This document shows positions 8,419 through 17,742 of a stretch of DNA of 64,000 nucleotides, piece by piece (within the stretch, counting starts at the first letter, position 1; each line of letters starts with the position of its first letter). Made by a program: the position numbers and the translations under genes. The stretch is from NCBI RefSeq assembly GCF_038002165.1, contig NZ_JBBOBR010000001.1:1426001-1490000 (forward strand). The letters are read 5' to 3'. A model generated the notes under the pieces. The model saw only the letters and a list, made by a program, of their open reading frames with translations, was not told the origin of the DNA and made no database searches. Source of the stretch: Cytobacillus sp. FSL H8-0458 (GTDB lineage: Bacteria > Bacillota > Bacilli > Bacillales > Cytobacillaceae).

Positions 8419-10986
8419 ATGAATGGATCCACTTTTTGGAAAAAGGCGCTGGCGATTACTACTAGTCTATTGTTAAGTTATTCTATAATAGAAGGTGCTA
8501 ATACTGCATCAGCAGCTAGCGATGTCACTAAATCTATTAATCCGACTCCCCAGGAGGCTAAAATGACAGGCAATGGTTTTCCTCTCACACCAAAAGTGGG
8601 AATTGTCACAGGGGAAAATACCGATGAACATGCGATTAGAGAGGTAGTTCAGGCCCTGGAAGCTGCTGAAGTAAAGCAGGTTATCCGGTATAACGATCAT
8701 ACAAGTGTCACAACGCCTGTTACGATTTGGATTGGCGGCCCTGCTGAAAACCAGTCAGCCGTGGACGTGCTGGAACAAATGAGTGTTGATGGCCCGGAAG
8801 AATTGAAGAAGGAAGGGTATGTCCTGGCATCCAGCACCAATGGTAAAAAACAAATAGTCCTCGCTGGAAAAGATCAGACTGGAACCTATTATGCAGCAAA
8901 GACCTTTTCGAAATTGATTCAGGAACAAAAAGGCAGGGATTGGTTTCCCCAGGTAGAAATCCGAGACTGGCCGGAAATGCCGATTCGCGGTTCCATTGAA
9001 GGATTTTATGGTCCTCCATGGACCCATGAAGACAGACTCAGCCAGCTGGAATTTTACGGTGAGAATAAACTAAATACTTATATCTATGCACCGAAGGACG
9101 ATCCTTATCACCGTGAGAACTGGCGGGATCCATATCCGAAGGAGGAATTAGCAAGAATTAAGGAGCTCATTGATAAGGCCAAAGAGAATCATGTGAAATT
9201 CACCTTCTCGGTTTCACCTGGTCAATCCATCTGCTATTCGGGTGATCAGGATTTCGCCTTGCTGAAAAAGAAGATGGAAGCGGTGTGGGACTTAGGTGTG
9301 CGTTCCTATGCGATTTTTCTGGATGATATTGATATGAGCTTAAAGTGTCAGCAGGATAAGGATCTTTTTGGAAATGATCCAAATCCAGCGGGGGCCGCTC
9401 ACGCTTATTTGCTGAATCGTTTTACGAAGGAATTTATACAAACACATGAAGGAGCTGAGCGTTTAATTACCGTTCCGACAGACTATACCGGAAATGGACC
9501 AACCCCTTACCGTGATCGATTTGCTGAATTACTCGACCACGATACTGTTGTGATGTGGACAGGTCAAAAGGTTGTGTCAGAACAGGTCACGGCCGAAGAA
9601 GCAGATGAGGTTAACGGAGTATTTAAGCATGATATGTTATTATGGGATAATTATCCAGTCAACGACTTTGACAGGAATAGCTTGTTCCTCGGTCCGATTG
9701 TTGGACGTGATTCGAATTTGGCCAGTCATGGGGTAGTCGGGTTAACGGCAAATCCAATGAACGAGGCTGAAGCCTCCAAGATACCTTTATATACGATTGC
9801 AGATTATACGTGGAACCCAGCTGCATATAGTCCGGCAGAATCCTGGGAACGCAGTATAAAAGCCTTTGGCGGAGAAGGTGCAGTAACGCTAAAAACGGTT
9901 GCGGAGAATATGTTTTCTTCACCCATTAATACGGCAGAGTCGCTTACTTTAACTCCATTGATCGATGCATTCTGGAAGGCATATGCAGCAGGTGATGCCG
10001 ATCAGGCAGCAGATCAGTTAATCGCTGAATTTAAAAAGTTGCAGCAGGCTCCGGCTAAACTTCAGCAGGAGATGGACAATAAAAAATTTCTAAAGGAAAT
10101 AGAACCTTATTTAGAGAAATTAAGTGTTTACGGCAAAGCAGGAGAAGTGGCTGTTCAATATGTAATGGCTCAGAAAAATGGTCAAACCGGCCAGGCTGAT
10201 GCTTACAGGGAACAGCTCATTTCCCTATTCAATCAATCTGAGCAAATCCCTCAAAAAGTGGGGCAGGGTGTCATCAAACCATTCTTAGTTAGGAGTGCCT
10301 TAGTGGTACCACCATTAGAGCTGACACTCCAGCCAGTGATTGACCAGTTCCGTATAGCTTATGATGGCGAGGATAGCAGCCAGGAAGCCGAGCGGTTAAT
10401 CACTGAATTTAAAAAGCTGCAGCAAATTCCTGAGACTGCTCGCAAAGACATTAATGATGAAGAGTTTTTAAAGGCCATTGATGATTATCTGCAGAATCTT
10501 AACGTCTATGGTGAAGCAGGAGAAGTGGCTGTCAGCTATTTAATGGCGGAAAAAAACAGGCAGACCGATGAGGCAAATGCCTATAAAGAGCGCTTAAAAA
10601 CCTTAATGATACAGGCATATCAGCAACCTCAGGAAATTGGCAAAGAGGTTATTAAGCCGTTCTTAATTGATAGTATGTGGCGGAATCTTGATGTGGTCGA
10701 TTATCGCTTATTAGATGGTGTGAATAAATCTCGTGGAGCTGGCCAATTGATTCAGTATACTCCAGCATACGGAGCAACCACAAGAACAAACCCTTGGGGG
10801 TATGAAATTACGGCAGAAGATGGTAAGGTCATAAAAAGAGGTGGGAATAATTCTGCCATCCCGAAAAACGGCTATGTCCTAAGCATCCATGCGAATGACT
10901 GGCTGCGAGATAATACTGAGATTGGCACCACGATTCAAATCGAAAACGACGTCGTATTGGTTATATCCACAGAAAACACCAACTAG
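8419..10986 (+). CDS. Secreted GH84 beta-N-acetylhexosaminidase with duplicated helical module
   Basis: The start at ATG 8419 follows AGGAGGAATT and gives a signal peptide (about residues 1-34). The upstream in-frame TTG at 8335 would add a hydrophilic extension and is rejected. The product has 855 residues: a GH20b/NAGLU-like N-terminal domain (about 40-185), then a GH84 barrel (about 188-480; RGSIEGFYGPPW, YIYAPKDDPYHRENWR, catalytic Asp pair D302-D303 in FLDDID). GH84 enzymes cleave beta-linked GlcNAc by substrate-assisted catalysis. Two tandem copies of a 126-residue helical module follow, then about 90 residues (NPWGYEITAEDGK, GYVLSIHANDWLR) that I do not recognise as a glycan-binding family. 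Its 5' leader carries a GlcT-type RAT, so it is predicted to respond to PTS sugar. Natural substrate (glycoprotein, hyaluronan or chitin fragments) is open. Confidence 0.88.
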   Translation: MNGSTFWKKALAITTSLLLSYSIIEGANTASAASDVTKSINPTPQEAKMTGNGFPLTPKVGIVTGENTDEHAIREVVQALEAAEVKQVIRYNDHTSVTTPVTIWIGGPAENQSAVDVLEQMSVDGPEELKKEGYVLASSTNGKKQIVLAGKDQTGTYYAAKTFSKLIQEQKGRDWFPQVEIRDWPEMPIRGSIEGFYGPPWTHEDRLSQLEFYGENKLNTYIYAPKDDPYHRENWRDPYPKEELARIKELIDKAKENHVKFTFSVSPGQSICYSGDQDFALLKKKMEAVWDLGVRSYAIFLDDIDMSLKCQQDKDLFGNDPNPAGAAHAYLLNRFTKEFIQTHEGAERLITVPTDYTGNGPTPYRDRFAELLDHDTVVMWTGQKVVSEQVTAEEADEVNGVFKHDMLLWDNYPVNDFDRNSLFLGPIVGRDSNLASHGVVGLTANPMNEAEASKIPLYTIADYTWNPAAYSPAESWERSIKAFGGEGAVTLKTVAENMFSSPINTAESLTLTPLIDAFWKAYAAGDADQAADQLIAEFKKLQQAPAKLQQEMDNKKFLKEIEPYLEKLSVYGKAGEVAVQYVMAQKNGQTGQADAYREQLISLFNQSEQIPQKVGQGVIKPFLVRSALVVPPLELTLQPVIDQFRIAYDGEDSSQEAERLITEFKKLQQIPETARKDINDEEFLKAIDDYLQNLNVYGEAGEVAVSYLMAEKNRQTDEANAYKERLKTLMIQAYQQPQEIGKEVIKPFLIDSMWRNLDVVDYRLLDGVNKSRGAGQLIQYTPAYGATTRTNPWGYEITAEDGKVIKRGGNNSAIPKNGYVLSIHANDWLRDNTEIGTTIQIENDVVLVISTENTN
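9943..10680 (+). repeat. Tandem in-frame duplication of a 378-bp helical module
   Basis: Two copies lie inside the GH84 gene, 9943-10320 and 10321-10680. They share LIAEFKKLQQ / LITEFKKLQQ, FLKEIEPYLEKLSVYGKAGEVAV / FLKAIDDYLQNLNVYGEAGEVAV, and VIKPFL at the end. The period is exactly 126 codons. Divergence shows that it is an old duplication. Confidence 0.85.
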
Positions 10987-11084
10987 CGACCTGTGAGTTT
11001 ATATTCAAACAGGGGGCAGCGTCCCATTATAAGAGGTTGGATAGGGCCAGGCAAATTACATCCTTTAAAGTGAATTAAATTCAA

Positions 11085-11152
11085 GAAGCCGAGTGAATAG
11101 GGGCTATTGACGGAAAATGTCATAGTGTCTGCTTCACTCGGTTTTAATTTTT
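11085..11152 (+). terminator. Terminator after GH84 gene 1
   Basis: AGCCGAGTGA at 11087-11096 pairs with TCACTCGGTT at 11134-11143; an inner CTATTGAC/GTCATAG hairpin fills the loop. T-rich sequence follows. The rest of the 10987-11453 gap holds no gene that I can support. Confidence 0.65.
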
Positions 11153-11355
11153 TATTCTCCAGAATACAGCTGCTTTTTATTAGAGGAGACAGAGCAAGTA
11201 ACGATTCCATGTTTAAGTAGTTGAATTTATTTGGATAAATTTTAGAAATAGTTGAAAAACTTTACAACCTGCTTATAGTTTATTGACTTAAGAAATGGCT
11301 CCCGGATATGGTAAAAGAAATGATTGGCAAAATGACACCTGTGTAACGACAATTT

Positions 11356-11369
11356 TGACAGCGCTTTCT
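11356..11369 (+). promoter_or_regulatory. Candidate CcpA-binding cre site upstream of GH85 gene 1
   Basis: TGACAGCGCTTTCT matches the cre consensus (TGWNANCGNTNWCA) at all but the last position. It lies about 85 bases before the GH85 start, a usual place for catabolite repression. Confidence 0.45.
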
Positions 11370-11453
11370 TTCTCTGCTATGAAGGATTGTGAGTAAGTGG
11401 AAGCCGGCTTTTAAAAGCTTCATTATAAAAAACTGAAACGGGAAGGTGAAACA

Positions 11454-14126
11454 ATGTTTTTTTTGAAAAAGAGCTATTTTTTGATGGCGGTTTTTTTCGG
11501 CTTGTGTTTGATTCTGTTAACGCCAAATATAAGTTTGGCTAAACAGCCAGAATCATCTTATTGGTACCCTGAGCAGCTATTGAAATGGTCCCCGGAGAAG
11601 GATCACAATGCTTTGTTTAATCGCAGCCAAATTCCATTAGCCAAACGGGAAGTGTTATACGGGGTCAATGATAGTGCACAGTCAGAAGCAAAGTTGGTTG
11701 CTTTGTCCGCTCTTAATCCAAATACAAGCGGTGTACCTTCTCAAGGAGGGAAGGACTTCTTTGCCAATACATTCAGTTATTGGCAATATGTTGACCTGAT
11801 GGTGTATTGGGCAGGTTCTGCTGGTGAGGGGATTATTGTCCCGCCAAGTGCTGATGTGATTGACGCAGCACATAAAAACGGAGTGCCCATTTTAGGAAAT
11901 GTTTTCTTTCCTCCGACTGTATATGGGGGGAAGGTTGAATGGATAAACCAAATGCTGACCCAGCGTGAGGATGGATCCTTCCCTGCAGCAGACAAGTTGC
12001 TCGAAGCGGCTAATTACTTTGGGTTTGACGGCTGGTTCATTAACCAGGAAACCGAAGGCGGAGATGCTGAAACTGCGAAAAAAATGCAGCAATTCCTGGT
12101 GTATCTTCAGAAACATAAACCTAAGGATATGCACATCATGTGGTACGACTCGATGACAAATGATGGACGCATCAATTGGCAGAATGCCTTGACAGATAAA
12201 AACAGCAGCTTTTTACAAGACGGGAAGACAAGGGTTTCAGACAGCATGTTTTTAAACTTCTGGTGGCGCGATCAGCAGTCCTCCTCCAGCAAAGCGCAGG
12301 AACTTGGCAGAAGTCCTTATGATCTGTTGACTGGCATTGATGTAGAGGCCAGAGGTACGAGTACGAATATTCCGTGGCAAGGAATCTTCCCTGAGGGCAA
12401 AGCCCCTCTAACTTCTTTAGGAATTTATCGTCCCGATTGGGCTTTTAAAACAGCAGAAACTATGGAACAGTTTTATCAAAAGGAAAATGAATTCTGGGTA
12501 GGAAACTCAGGAAATCCTGCGGCAACAACTGAGAACGGCACATGGAAAGGAATGGCCCATTATTTCACAGCTAAAACAGCTATTGATGAACTGCCCTTTG
12601 TCACTCATTTTAATACAGGGAGCGGAAAATTTTTCGCTGTCGATGGTCAAAAGGTAAGCGGGGAATCTTGGAATAACCGCAGTATGCAGAATATCCTGCC
12701 GACTTGGCGCTGGCTGAAAGAGGGCGGACAGGCTGTTGACGTTGAATTCGATTGGGATACTGCCTTTTATGGCGGAAGCTCATTGAAGCTTTCCGGCACA
12801 ATTGATGAACGAAACCCAACCCACCTAAAGCTCTATAAAACAAACTTGCCGATTCAAAAAGATACTGAGATCGCTCTAACATACAAATCTGATTTGAAAA
12901 AGCTAAACATGAAGCTTGGAGTCAGCTTCAGCGACAATCCTGATGACTTTGTCTTTTTCGATGTAAAAAAACAAAGTCATCAGCAATGGGTCACCGATTC
13001 TTTTAAGCTGAAAAAATATAGCGGTCAAAAGATTGCAGCCATTTCTTTATTATTGGAAAGTGAAAGCGAAGTTAAGGATTTCACGACAAACATTGGTGAA
13101 ATCAAAGTATATAACAAGCAGGCGAAACACAATGCGATCCATCCTCCCAAGCAGGCAAAGGTAAGCCAAAAAGAGTTTGCCAAAGGAATCTATGCTGATG
13201 CAGCCCTTGCCTGGGAGCCTGCTTCAGATTCCAATGTGAGCCATTATGAAATTTACCGCAAGCTGCCAAACAATGATAAAGAGTTTGTCGGTGCGACACC
13301 TAACCATGTATATTACCTTTCCAATCTAAGACGAAATGGGAAAGAAAGCAGTACCGAATTAGAAATTGTTGCCGTTAATAAAGAGTTCAAACGAAGCGAC
13401 CCAGAAACTGCAGCGTTCGAATGGCCGCCATATCCAAAGCCTGAAGCGGAATTCCGTGCGGATAAAACCGTAGCAGCACCTGGGGAGAAAATTCAATTTT
13501 TCAATGCCTCTTCAGAAGTAACGGAAGAAGTGGAATGGCATTTTGAAGGCGGAACACCGTCTAACAGTCAAGAAGATAATCCGGTTGTCAGCTATGATCA
13601 AGAAGGAGTCTACGCTGTTACCTTAATCGCGAAAAATAGCGAGGGTGAAAGTGTCCTGACGAAAGAAGCGATGATTACCATTTCTGAAGCTGCTAAGAAT
13701 CTTAAAAATGTGGCTTTGAATAAGACGGCAGTTTCCAGCGGGCAGTGCGCACCGTCGGAAGCGGCCAAATATGCTTTTGACGGAACCGTTAACAGTAAAT
13801 GGTGCGCATTAGGAGATGCACCTCATTGGGTAAAGGTCGATCTTGGTGACCAATATGCTATTTCTAAATTCCTTATTCGGCACGCACAAGCAGGCGGGGA
13901 GCCGCAGGCCTTTAATACCCGGGCATTCCGAATTGAGGTAAGTAGGGACGGTGAAACCTGGACTGAAGCTGTGAAAGTAATGGACAATACCGCAGCTGTT
14001 TCCGAGCAAAGCATATCGTTAACTACGGCACGCTATGTGCGATTATGGATTGATAAACCAACCCAAGGCGGCGATCAGGCCGCAAGAATTTATGAATTTG
14101 AGGTTCATGGATTTCCATCTCCATAA
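11454..14126 (+). CDS. Secreted GH85 endo-beta-N-acetylglucosaminidase with PKD and F5/8C modules
   Basis: Cleaves between the two core GlcNAc residues of N-glycans, releasing the glycan from glycoprotein. The 890-residue protein starts at ATG 11454 after GGGAAGGTG. It has a signal peptide (about 1-29) and a GH85 barrel (about 38-370) with YWYPEQLLKWSPEKD and the catalytic GWFINQET motif (N197 stabilises the oxazoline, E199 is the acid/base). A beta-sandwich (about 420-560) and a fibronectin-III-like segment (about 565-655) follow. A PKD domain (about 660-745) and a discoidin/CBM32 domain (about 752-888) complete it. No sortase motif is visible, so it is probably released or loosely wall-bound. 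The PKD-CBM32 tail resembles that of the GH84 at 50072-53158. Endo H/EndoD/ENGase-type specificity (high-mannose or core) cannot be decided. Confidence 0.92.
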   Translation: MFFLKKSYFLMAVFFGLCLILLTPNISLAKQPESSYWYPEQLLKWSPEKDHNALFNRSQIPLAKREVLYGVNDSAQSEAKLVALSALNPNTSGVPSQGGKDFFANTFSYWQYVDLMVYWAGSAGEGIIVPPSADVIDAAHKNGVPILGNVFFPPTVYGGKVEWINQMLTQREDGSFPAADKLLEAANYFGFDGWFINQETEGGDAETAKKMQQFLVYLQKHKPKDMHIMWYDSMTNDGRINWQNALTDKNSSFLQDGKTRVSDSMFLNFWWRDQQSSSSKAQELGRSPYDLLTGIDVEARGTSTNIPWQGIFPEGKAPLTSLGIYRPDWAFKTAETMEQFYQKENEFWVGNSGNPAATTENGTWKGMAHYFTAKTAIDELPFVTHFNTGSGKFFAVDGQKVSGESWNNRSMQNILPTWRWLKEGGQAVDVEFDWDTAFYGGSSLKLSGTIDERNPTHLKLYKTNLPIQKDTEIALTYKSDLKKLNMKLGVSFSDNPDDFVFFDVKKQSHQQWVTDSFKLKKYSGQKIAAISLLLESESEVKDFTTNIGEIKVYNKQAKHNAIHPPKQAKVSQKEFAKGIYADAALAWEPASDSNVSHYEIYRKLPNNDKEFVGATPNHVYYLSNLRRNGKESSTELEIVAVNKEFKRSDPETAAFEWPPYPKPEAEFRADKTVAAPGEKIQFFNASSEVTEEVEWHFEGGTPSNSQEDNPVVSYDQEGVYAVTLIAKNSEGESVLTKEAMITISEAAKNLKNVALNKTAVSSGQCAPSEAAKYAFDGTVNSKWCALGDAPHWVKVDLGDQYAISKFLIRHAQAGGEPQAFNTRAFRIEVSRDGETWTEAVKVMDNTAAVSEQSISLTTARYVRLWIDKPTQGGDQAARIYEFEVHGFPSP

Positions 14127-14164
14127 TATGTATTTGACGATACTTTTTTAATACTGGCATGAAA

Positions 14165-14218
14165 TCAAAGGGGCCAACTCTCTACAGCTCTATGCAGGGG
14201 AGAGTTGGCCCCTTTTGT
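14165..14218 (+). terminator. Strong terminator after GH85 gene 1
   Basis: A near-perfect 16-bp stem (AAAGGGGCCAACTCTC at 14167-14182 with its complement at about 14200-14216) is followed by TTTT. It separates the two GH85 genes into different transcripts. The 14219-14500 stretch shows no gene and no clear promoter. Confidence 0.85.
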
Positions 14219-14506
14219 AATAGTTCCGATTTTAAACTGATCACCTGTAACAGTTTGTAAAATTAGACGTTTAATCATTCCAGGTGACAATGTAAGCATC
14301 TGTTTTAGTTAAATGTTACTATAATGGATTTAAAGTGCAGGTAAATAGGAGGGCGGGAACATTCTCTGATTTTTTGATAGATGATTTGTCCTTTAATTTT
14401 CACAGTAAATCTATTAATAGTCCACTATTTAATAAGAGGTTTGAATTTTATAATAATTGAAAGGGCTTCCAAAAATGGAAGTGAAATTTTGAAAAGGGAG
14501 GATACT

Positions 14507-17497
14507 ATGAGGAGAACAAGAAATAAGTTTTATACTCGGATGTTATCTGCATCCGCTGCCTTCATGTTACTTAGTTCAATGGGGGCTCCTGGGGTAAAGG
14601 CTGATGTTAATGGGGACGGGACTGATGCAGTGAATGAGAATTATGCGGACCATCTCAGTCTAAAACCGCTGGCGCCGGCCTTTAGAGTAGAAACCTTGCT
14701 GAAGTGGTCACCTGAAAATGATCCGGATGCAGAGTTAAACAGAGCCAGCGTCCCCCTCAATAGAGACCGTTTTAAAGGTGCCCAGATAAACCCGCTGGCC
14801 AGTCCAAAGGCAGGTATTACTAATGCTGGGATTACTACTTGGAACCACGATGAGGCAAGTTCTGTCGGAAGCAATGAATTCAATGTCTACGCTTTTGACA
14901 ACTGGCAATTGCTGGATTCCTATATTTATTGGGCTGGAACGAATGAAGGAATCTTTGCCATCCCAACACCGGACATTGTGGATGCCGCTCATCGCAATGG
15001 TGTTCCCGTCTATGCGACGCTCGGTTTCCCATGGGGCCGGTCAGCTGATGGGGTTGCCGAAGTTGAGAAGTTTACCAAACAGGAGCCAGATGGAAGTTTC
15101 CCTGTGGCAGACAAGATGATTGAAATTGCAGAATATTACGGTTTTGACGGGTACTTCTTCAATCAGGAAACATATGGTGTCAGCAAGGAAACGGCGGAAC
15201 TCATGAATGAAATGATGCGCTATATTAAGCGAAATTCCAAACTGAATGTCAGCTGGTACGATGCTCAAGATAATAATGGTGATATTAACTACCAGGATTC
15301 CATCAATAGCAAGAATGACATGTATGTAAAACCAGCGGAAGATGGAGTCTATGCAGTTGATGAGTTCTTTTTAAACTATAACTGGACACCCGATAAGATT
15401 AATACGACCGTCGAGACCATGAAGGGACATAACCGCAGTCCTTTTGATGCTTATGCGGGGTTTGAACTGCAGGCCAATTCGTATAATACAAAGGTTAATA
15501 CAGATGCCCTGCTGGATGAGAACAAGCAGCCGAAGGTTTCCATCGCACTTTATACACCAAACTCAACAATGGGATTGGCCAAGGATCCTGCTGATTTTCA
15601 TGAAAAAGAGAAAACGTTATGGACAGGACCGCAGGGGGATCCATCACTTGCAGATGATTCCGCCAATTGGAAAGGAATGGCACGGTTTGTGACCGATTCA
15701 TCTGTCATTGAGAAAATGCCTTTTACCACCAATTTTAATAGCGGACATGGAAAACAATATTTTATAAATGGAAAAATTGCAAGTGAACTACAGTGGAATA
15801 ACCGCTCCATCCAGGACATCATGCCGACTTGGCGCTGGTGGACCCGTCATGCAGGAAGCCGAATCAATGTATCTTATGACTTTGATAAAGCCTATAATGG
15901 CGGAAATTCCCTGAAATTTAGCGGTTCACTTGATGCCGGCTCTGTCAATGACACTTTGTTATACAGTACAAAACTGAATGTTAATGATTCAACAAAGATT
16001 CGAGTGGTCTATCAAAACCCAACAGACGCTGATGTGTCACTTGGTGTGGCATATAGTAAAGATTATGCACAGGATAATATGAAATATTATTCCTTGCCTA
16101 AATCGGGCGATGGGTGGCAGACAGCAGTTGTTGACCTTGGAAAGGATGCTGGAAAAACAGCGTATGCTTTAAGCCTGAAAGTAAGCAATGAAGAGAAATT
16201 GGACAACCATTCCATTCATTTAGGCCAGCTATCCGTTTATGATGCAAAGGCACCGGTATTAACGAAGCCTGCAAATGTGAAAGTTTTAGAAAAGATGCCT
16301 CGGACAGCATTTGAGGCGGAGGCACGCCTAAGCTGGGCTGACCAAGAAAATGTCTTGTACTATGAGATGTATCAAGAGAATGCCGATGGAGCGGAAACAC
16401 TTTTAGGTGTAACGCCGAATAACTATTTCTATACTCCAAATATTACCCGAACTGTGAAAAACGCATCGAATGATAACAGTACCACTCTGAAGGTTGTCCC
16501 GGTTAATCACGATTATGTGCGCGGCGAAGCAGCTGAAGTTAAGTTTGATTGGGGTATGGGTACGGATGCAACAGAGTTCGAAGTTAATCCTACTTCACCG
16601 AATCTGGCCCTTCATGCAAAAGTAACAGGTGTATCAGCGGAGAATGATGCGGAGCCTGCAGTGAAAGCTTTAGATGGCACGGCTATTGGTAACAGTAAAT
16701 GGTGTGCGGTTAATGCCAAAACTGGTTACATGACGATCGATATTGGCGAGAAGAAAACCATCCGTCGCTGGCGTGTGGAGCATGCGGAATATGGCGGGGA
16801 AGCAAGCAACATGAATACCGTGGATTTTGAATTGCTTTACAAGAATGATAATGGCGAGTGGATCAGCGCAAAAAGGATTACCGGTAATACAAAAGCAGTG
16901 ACGGATATCGTTTTAGATCAGCCGGTGACCGCAAGAGAATTCAAGCTGCAAATTTACAATAGCGGAACCTCTCCATGGGGTGCGATTCGGATATATGAAT
17001 GGCAGCTGTTTGAAAATGCGGCTCTTCCACGAACAGAAAACATTATGATGCATTTTGTGACACCAGAAAATCGTGCTGGCGCGAGGGATCAGGTTACAAT
17101 TGAAAGAGTTAAGGAAGGCCAAACGGTTCGCTTATATAAATCCTTGTCCGCAAAGGATGTTTTAGCAGAGAAGACAGCTGAAAGAGATGGAACCATCACA
17201 TTTGATCAGCTGGATTTCGGGACTGCAGAAGCTGGAAGAATCTATTATACTGTTCAATCCCAAGATGAGCGAGAAAGCTTAAGGTATAGCGCGGCTTACC
17301 TTAATGAGAAGGTAACCGAGGTAATTCATAAAATCAATAATTTGCCGGATGTTAACGACTTAACTATCGCTGATAAGCATGTTGTTAATGAATGTAAAGT
17401 GGCTTACAACAAACTGCATCCAACACTCAGAAAACAAGTCACTAATTATGACCGTTTGCTAGAGGCTATGGAGCGTATGCAGCAGTTGAAGAAGTAA
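14507..17497 (+). CDS. Secreted GH85 endo-beta-N-acetylglucosaminidase, second copy
   Basis: ATG 14507 (MRRTRNKFYTR) follows AAAAGGGAGG and gives a proper signal peptide (about 1-32); the upstream in-frame start at 14381 is rejected. The 996-residue product has a GH85 barrel (about 60-400) with LLKWSPENDPDAELNR and the catalytic GYFFNQET motif (N219, E221). A beta-sandwich (about 440-600), a fibronectin-III-like segment (about 605-690) and an F5/8C (CBM32) domain (about 698-835) follow. An Ig-like segment (about 845-930) precedes a C-terminal helical region (INNLPDVNDLTIADKHVV, AYNKLHPTLRKQVTNYDRL) of a type found in surface-associated Firmicute proteins. Unlike the first GH85 it lacks the PKD domain. 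The two copies are clearly diverged, suggesting different N-glycan classes as substrate. Confidence 0.92.
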   Translation: MRRTRNKFYTRMLSASAAFMLLSSMGAPGVKADVNGDGTDAVNENYADHLSLKPLAPAFRVETLLKWSPENDPDAELNRASVPLNRDRFKGAQINPLASPKAGITNAGITTWNHDEASSVGSNEFNVYAFDNWQLLDSYIYWAGTNEGIFAIPTPDIVDAAHRNGVPVYATLGFPWGRSADGVAEVEKFTKQEPDGSFPVADKMIEIAEYYGFDGYFFNQETYGVSKETAELMNEMMRYIKRNSKLNVSWYDAQDNNGDINYQDSINSKNDMYVKPAEDGVYAVDEFFLNYNWTPDKINTTVETMKGHNRSPFDAYAGFELQANSYNTKVNTDALLDENKQPKVSIALYTPNSTMGLAKDPADFHEKEKTLWTGPQGDPSLADDSANWKGMARFVTDSSVIEKMPFTTNFNSGHGKQYFINGKIASELQWNNRSIQDIMPTWRWWTRHAGSRINVSYDFDKAYNGGNSLKFSGSLDAGSVNDTLLYSTKLNVNDSTKIRVVYQNPTDADVSLGVAYSKDYAQDNMKYYSLPKSGDGWQTAVVDLGKDAGKTAYALSLKVSNEEKLDNHSIHLGQLSVYDAKAPVLTKPANVKVLEKMPRTAFEAEARLSWADQENVLYYEMYQENADGAETLLGVTPNNYFYTPNITRTVKNASNDNSTTLKVVPVNHDYVRGEAAEVKFDWGMGTDATEFEVNPTSPNLALHAKVTGVSAENDAEPAVKALDGTAIGNSKWCAVNAKTGYMTIDIGEKKTIRRWRVEHAEYGGEASNMNTVDFELLYKNDNGEWISAKRITGNTKAVTDIVLDQPVTAREFKLQIYNSGTSPWGAIRIYEWQLFENAALPRTENIMMHFVTPENRAGARDQVTIERVKEGQTVRLYKSLSAKDVLAEKTAERDGTITFDQLDFGTAEAGRIYYTVQSQDERESLRYSAAYLNEKVTEVIHKINNLPDVNDLTIADKHVVNECKVAYNKLHPTLRKQVTNYDRLLEAMERMQQLKK

Positions 17498-17501
17498 TTG
17501 C

Positions 17502-17557
17502 AGGGACAAGGGGACAGGCTCCTTGTCCCTTTTGTATGGAACAGAAAGCCTGTCCCC
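17502..17557 (+). repeat. Overlapping-hairpin repeat element, copy 2, probably acting as terminator
   Basis: Hairpin A: AGGGACAAGG at 17502-17511 with CCTTGTCCCT at 17521-17530, followed by TTTTG. Hairpin B: GGGGACAGGCT at 17510-17520 with AGCCTGTCCCC at 17547-17557. The left arm of B is the loop of A, so only one can form. The layout is the same as at 6928-6996. A T-tail after hairpin A lets it serve as terminator of the second GH85 gene. Confidence 0.65.
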
Positions 17558-17692
17558 TCGTCCGCCCCTCACCTCAATTCAATGGACTAATTTTATATCC
17601 ACTGTAATATCTTTATGACTTGCCGCCATTCTATTGCGGGATGGGGCTTGTTTTTTTATTGTAGGTAATGGAAGAAGTATATTATAAAAAAA

Positions 17693-17706
17693 TGATAGCG
17701 TTTTCG
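17693..17706 (+). promoter_or_regulatory. Candidate cre / palindromic operator at the exoglycosidase operon promoter
   Basis: TGATAGCGTTTTCG fits the cre consensus except its last base, and lies in a perfect inverted repeat ATAGCG-TTTT-CGCTAT (17695-17710). The right arm overlaps a TATAAT box at 17708-17713, about 30 bases before the GH38 start. Binding here would block the promoter. It could be a CcpA site or the operator of another repressor. Confidence 0.5.
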
Positions 17707-17742
17707 CTATAATTTATAAATTATCGAAGGAGGGGGAGTCTT

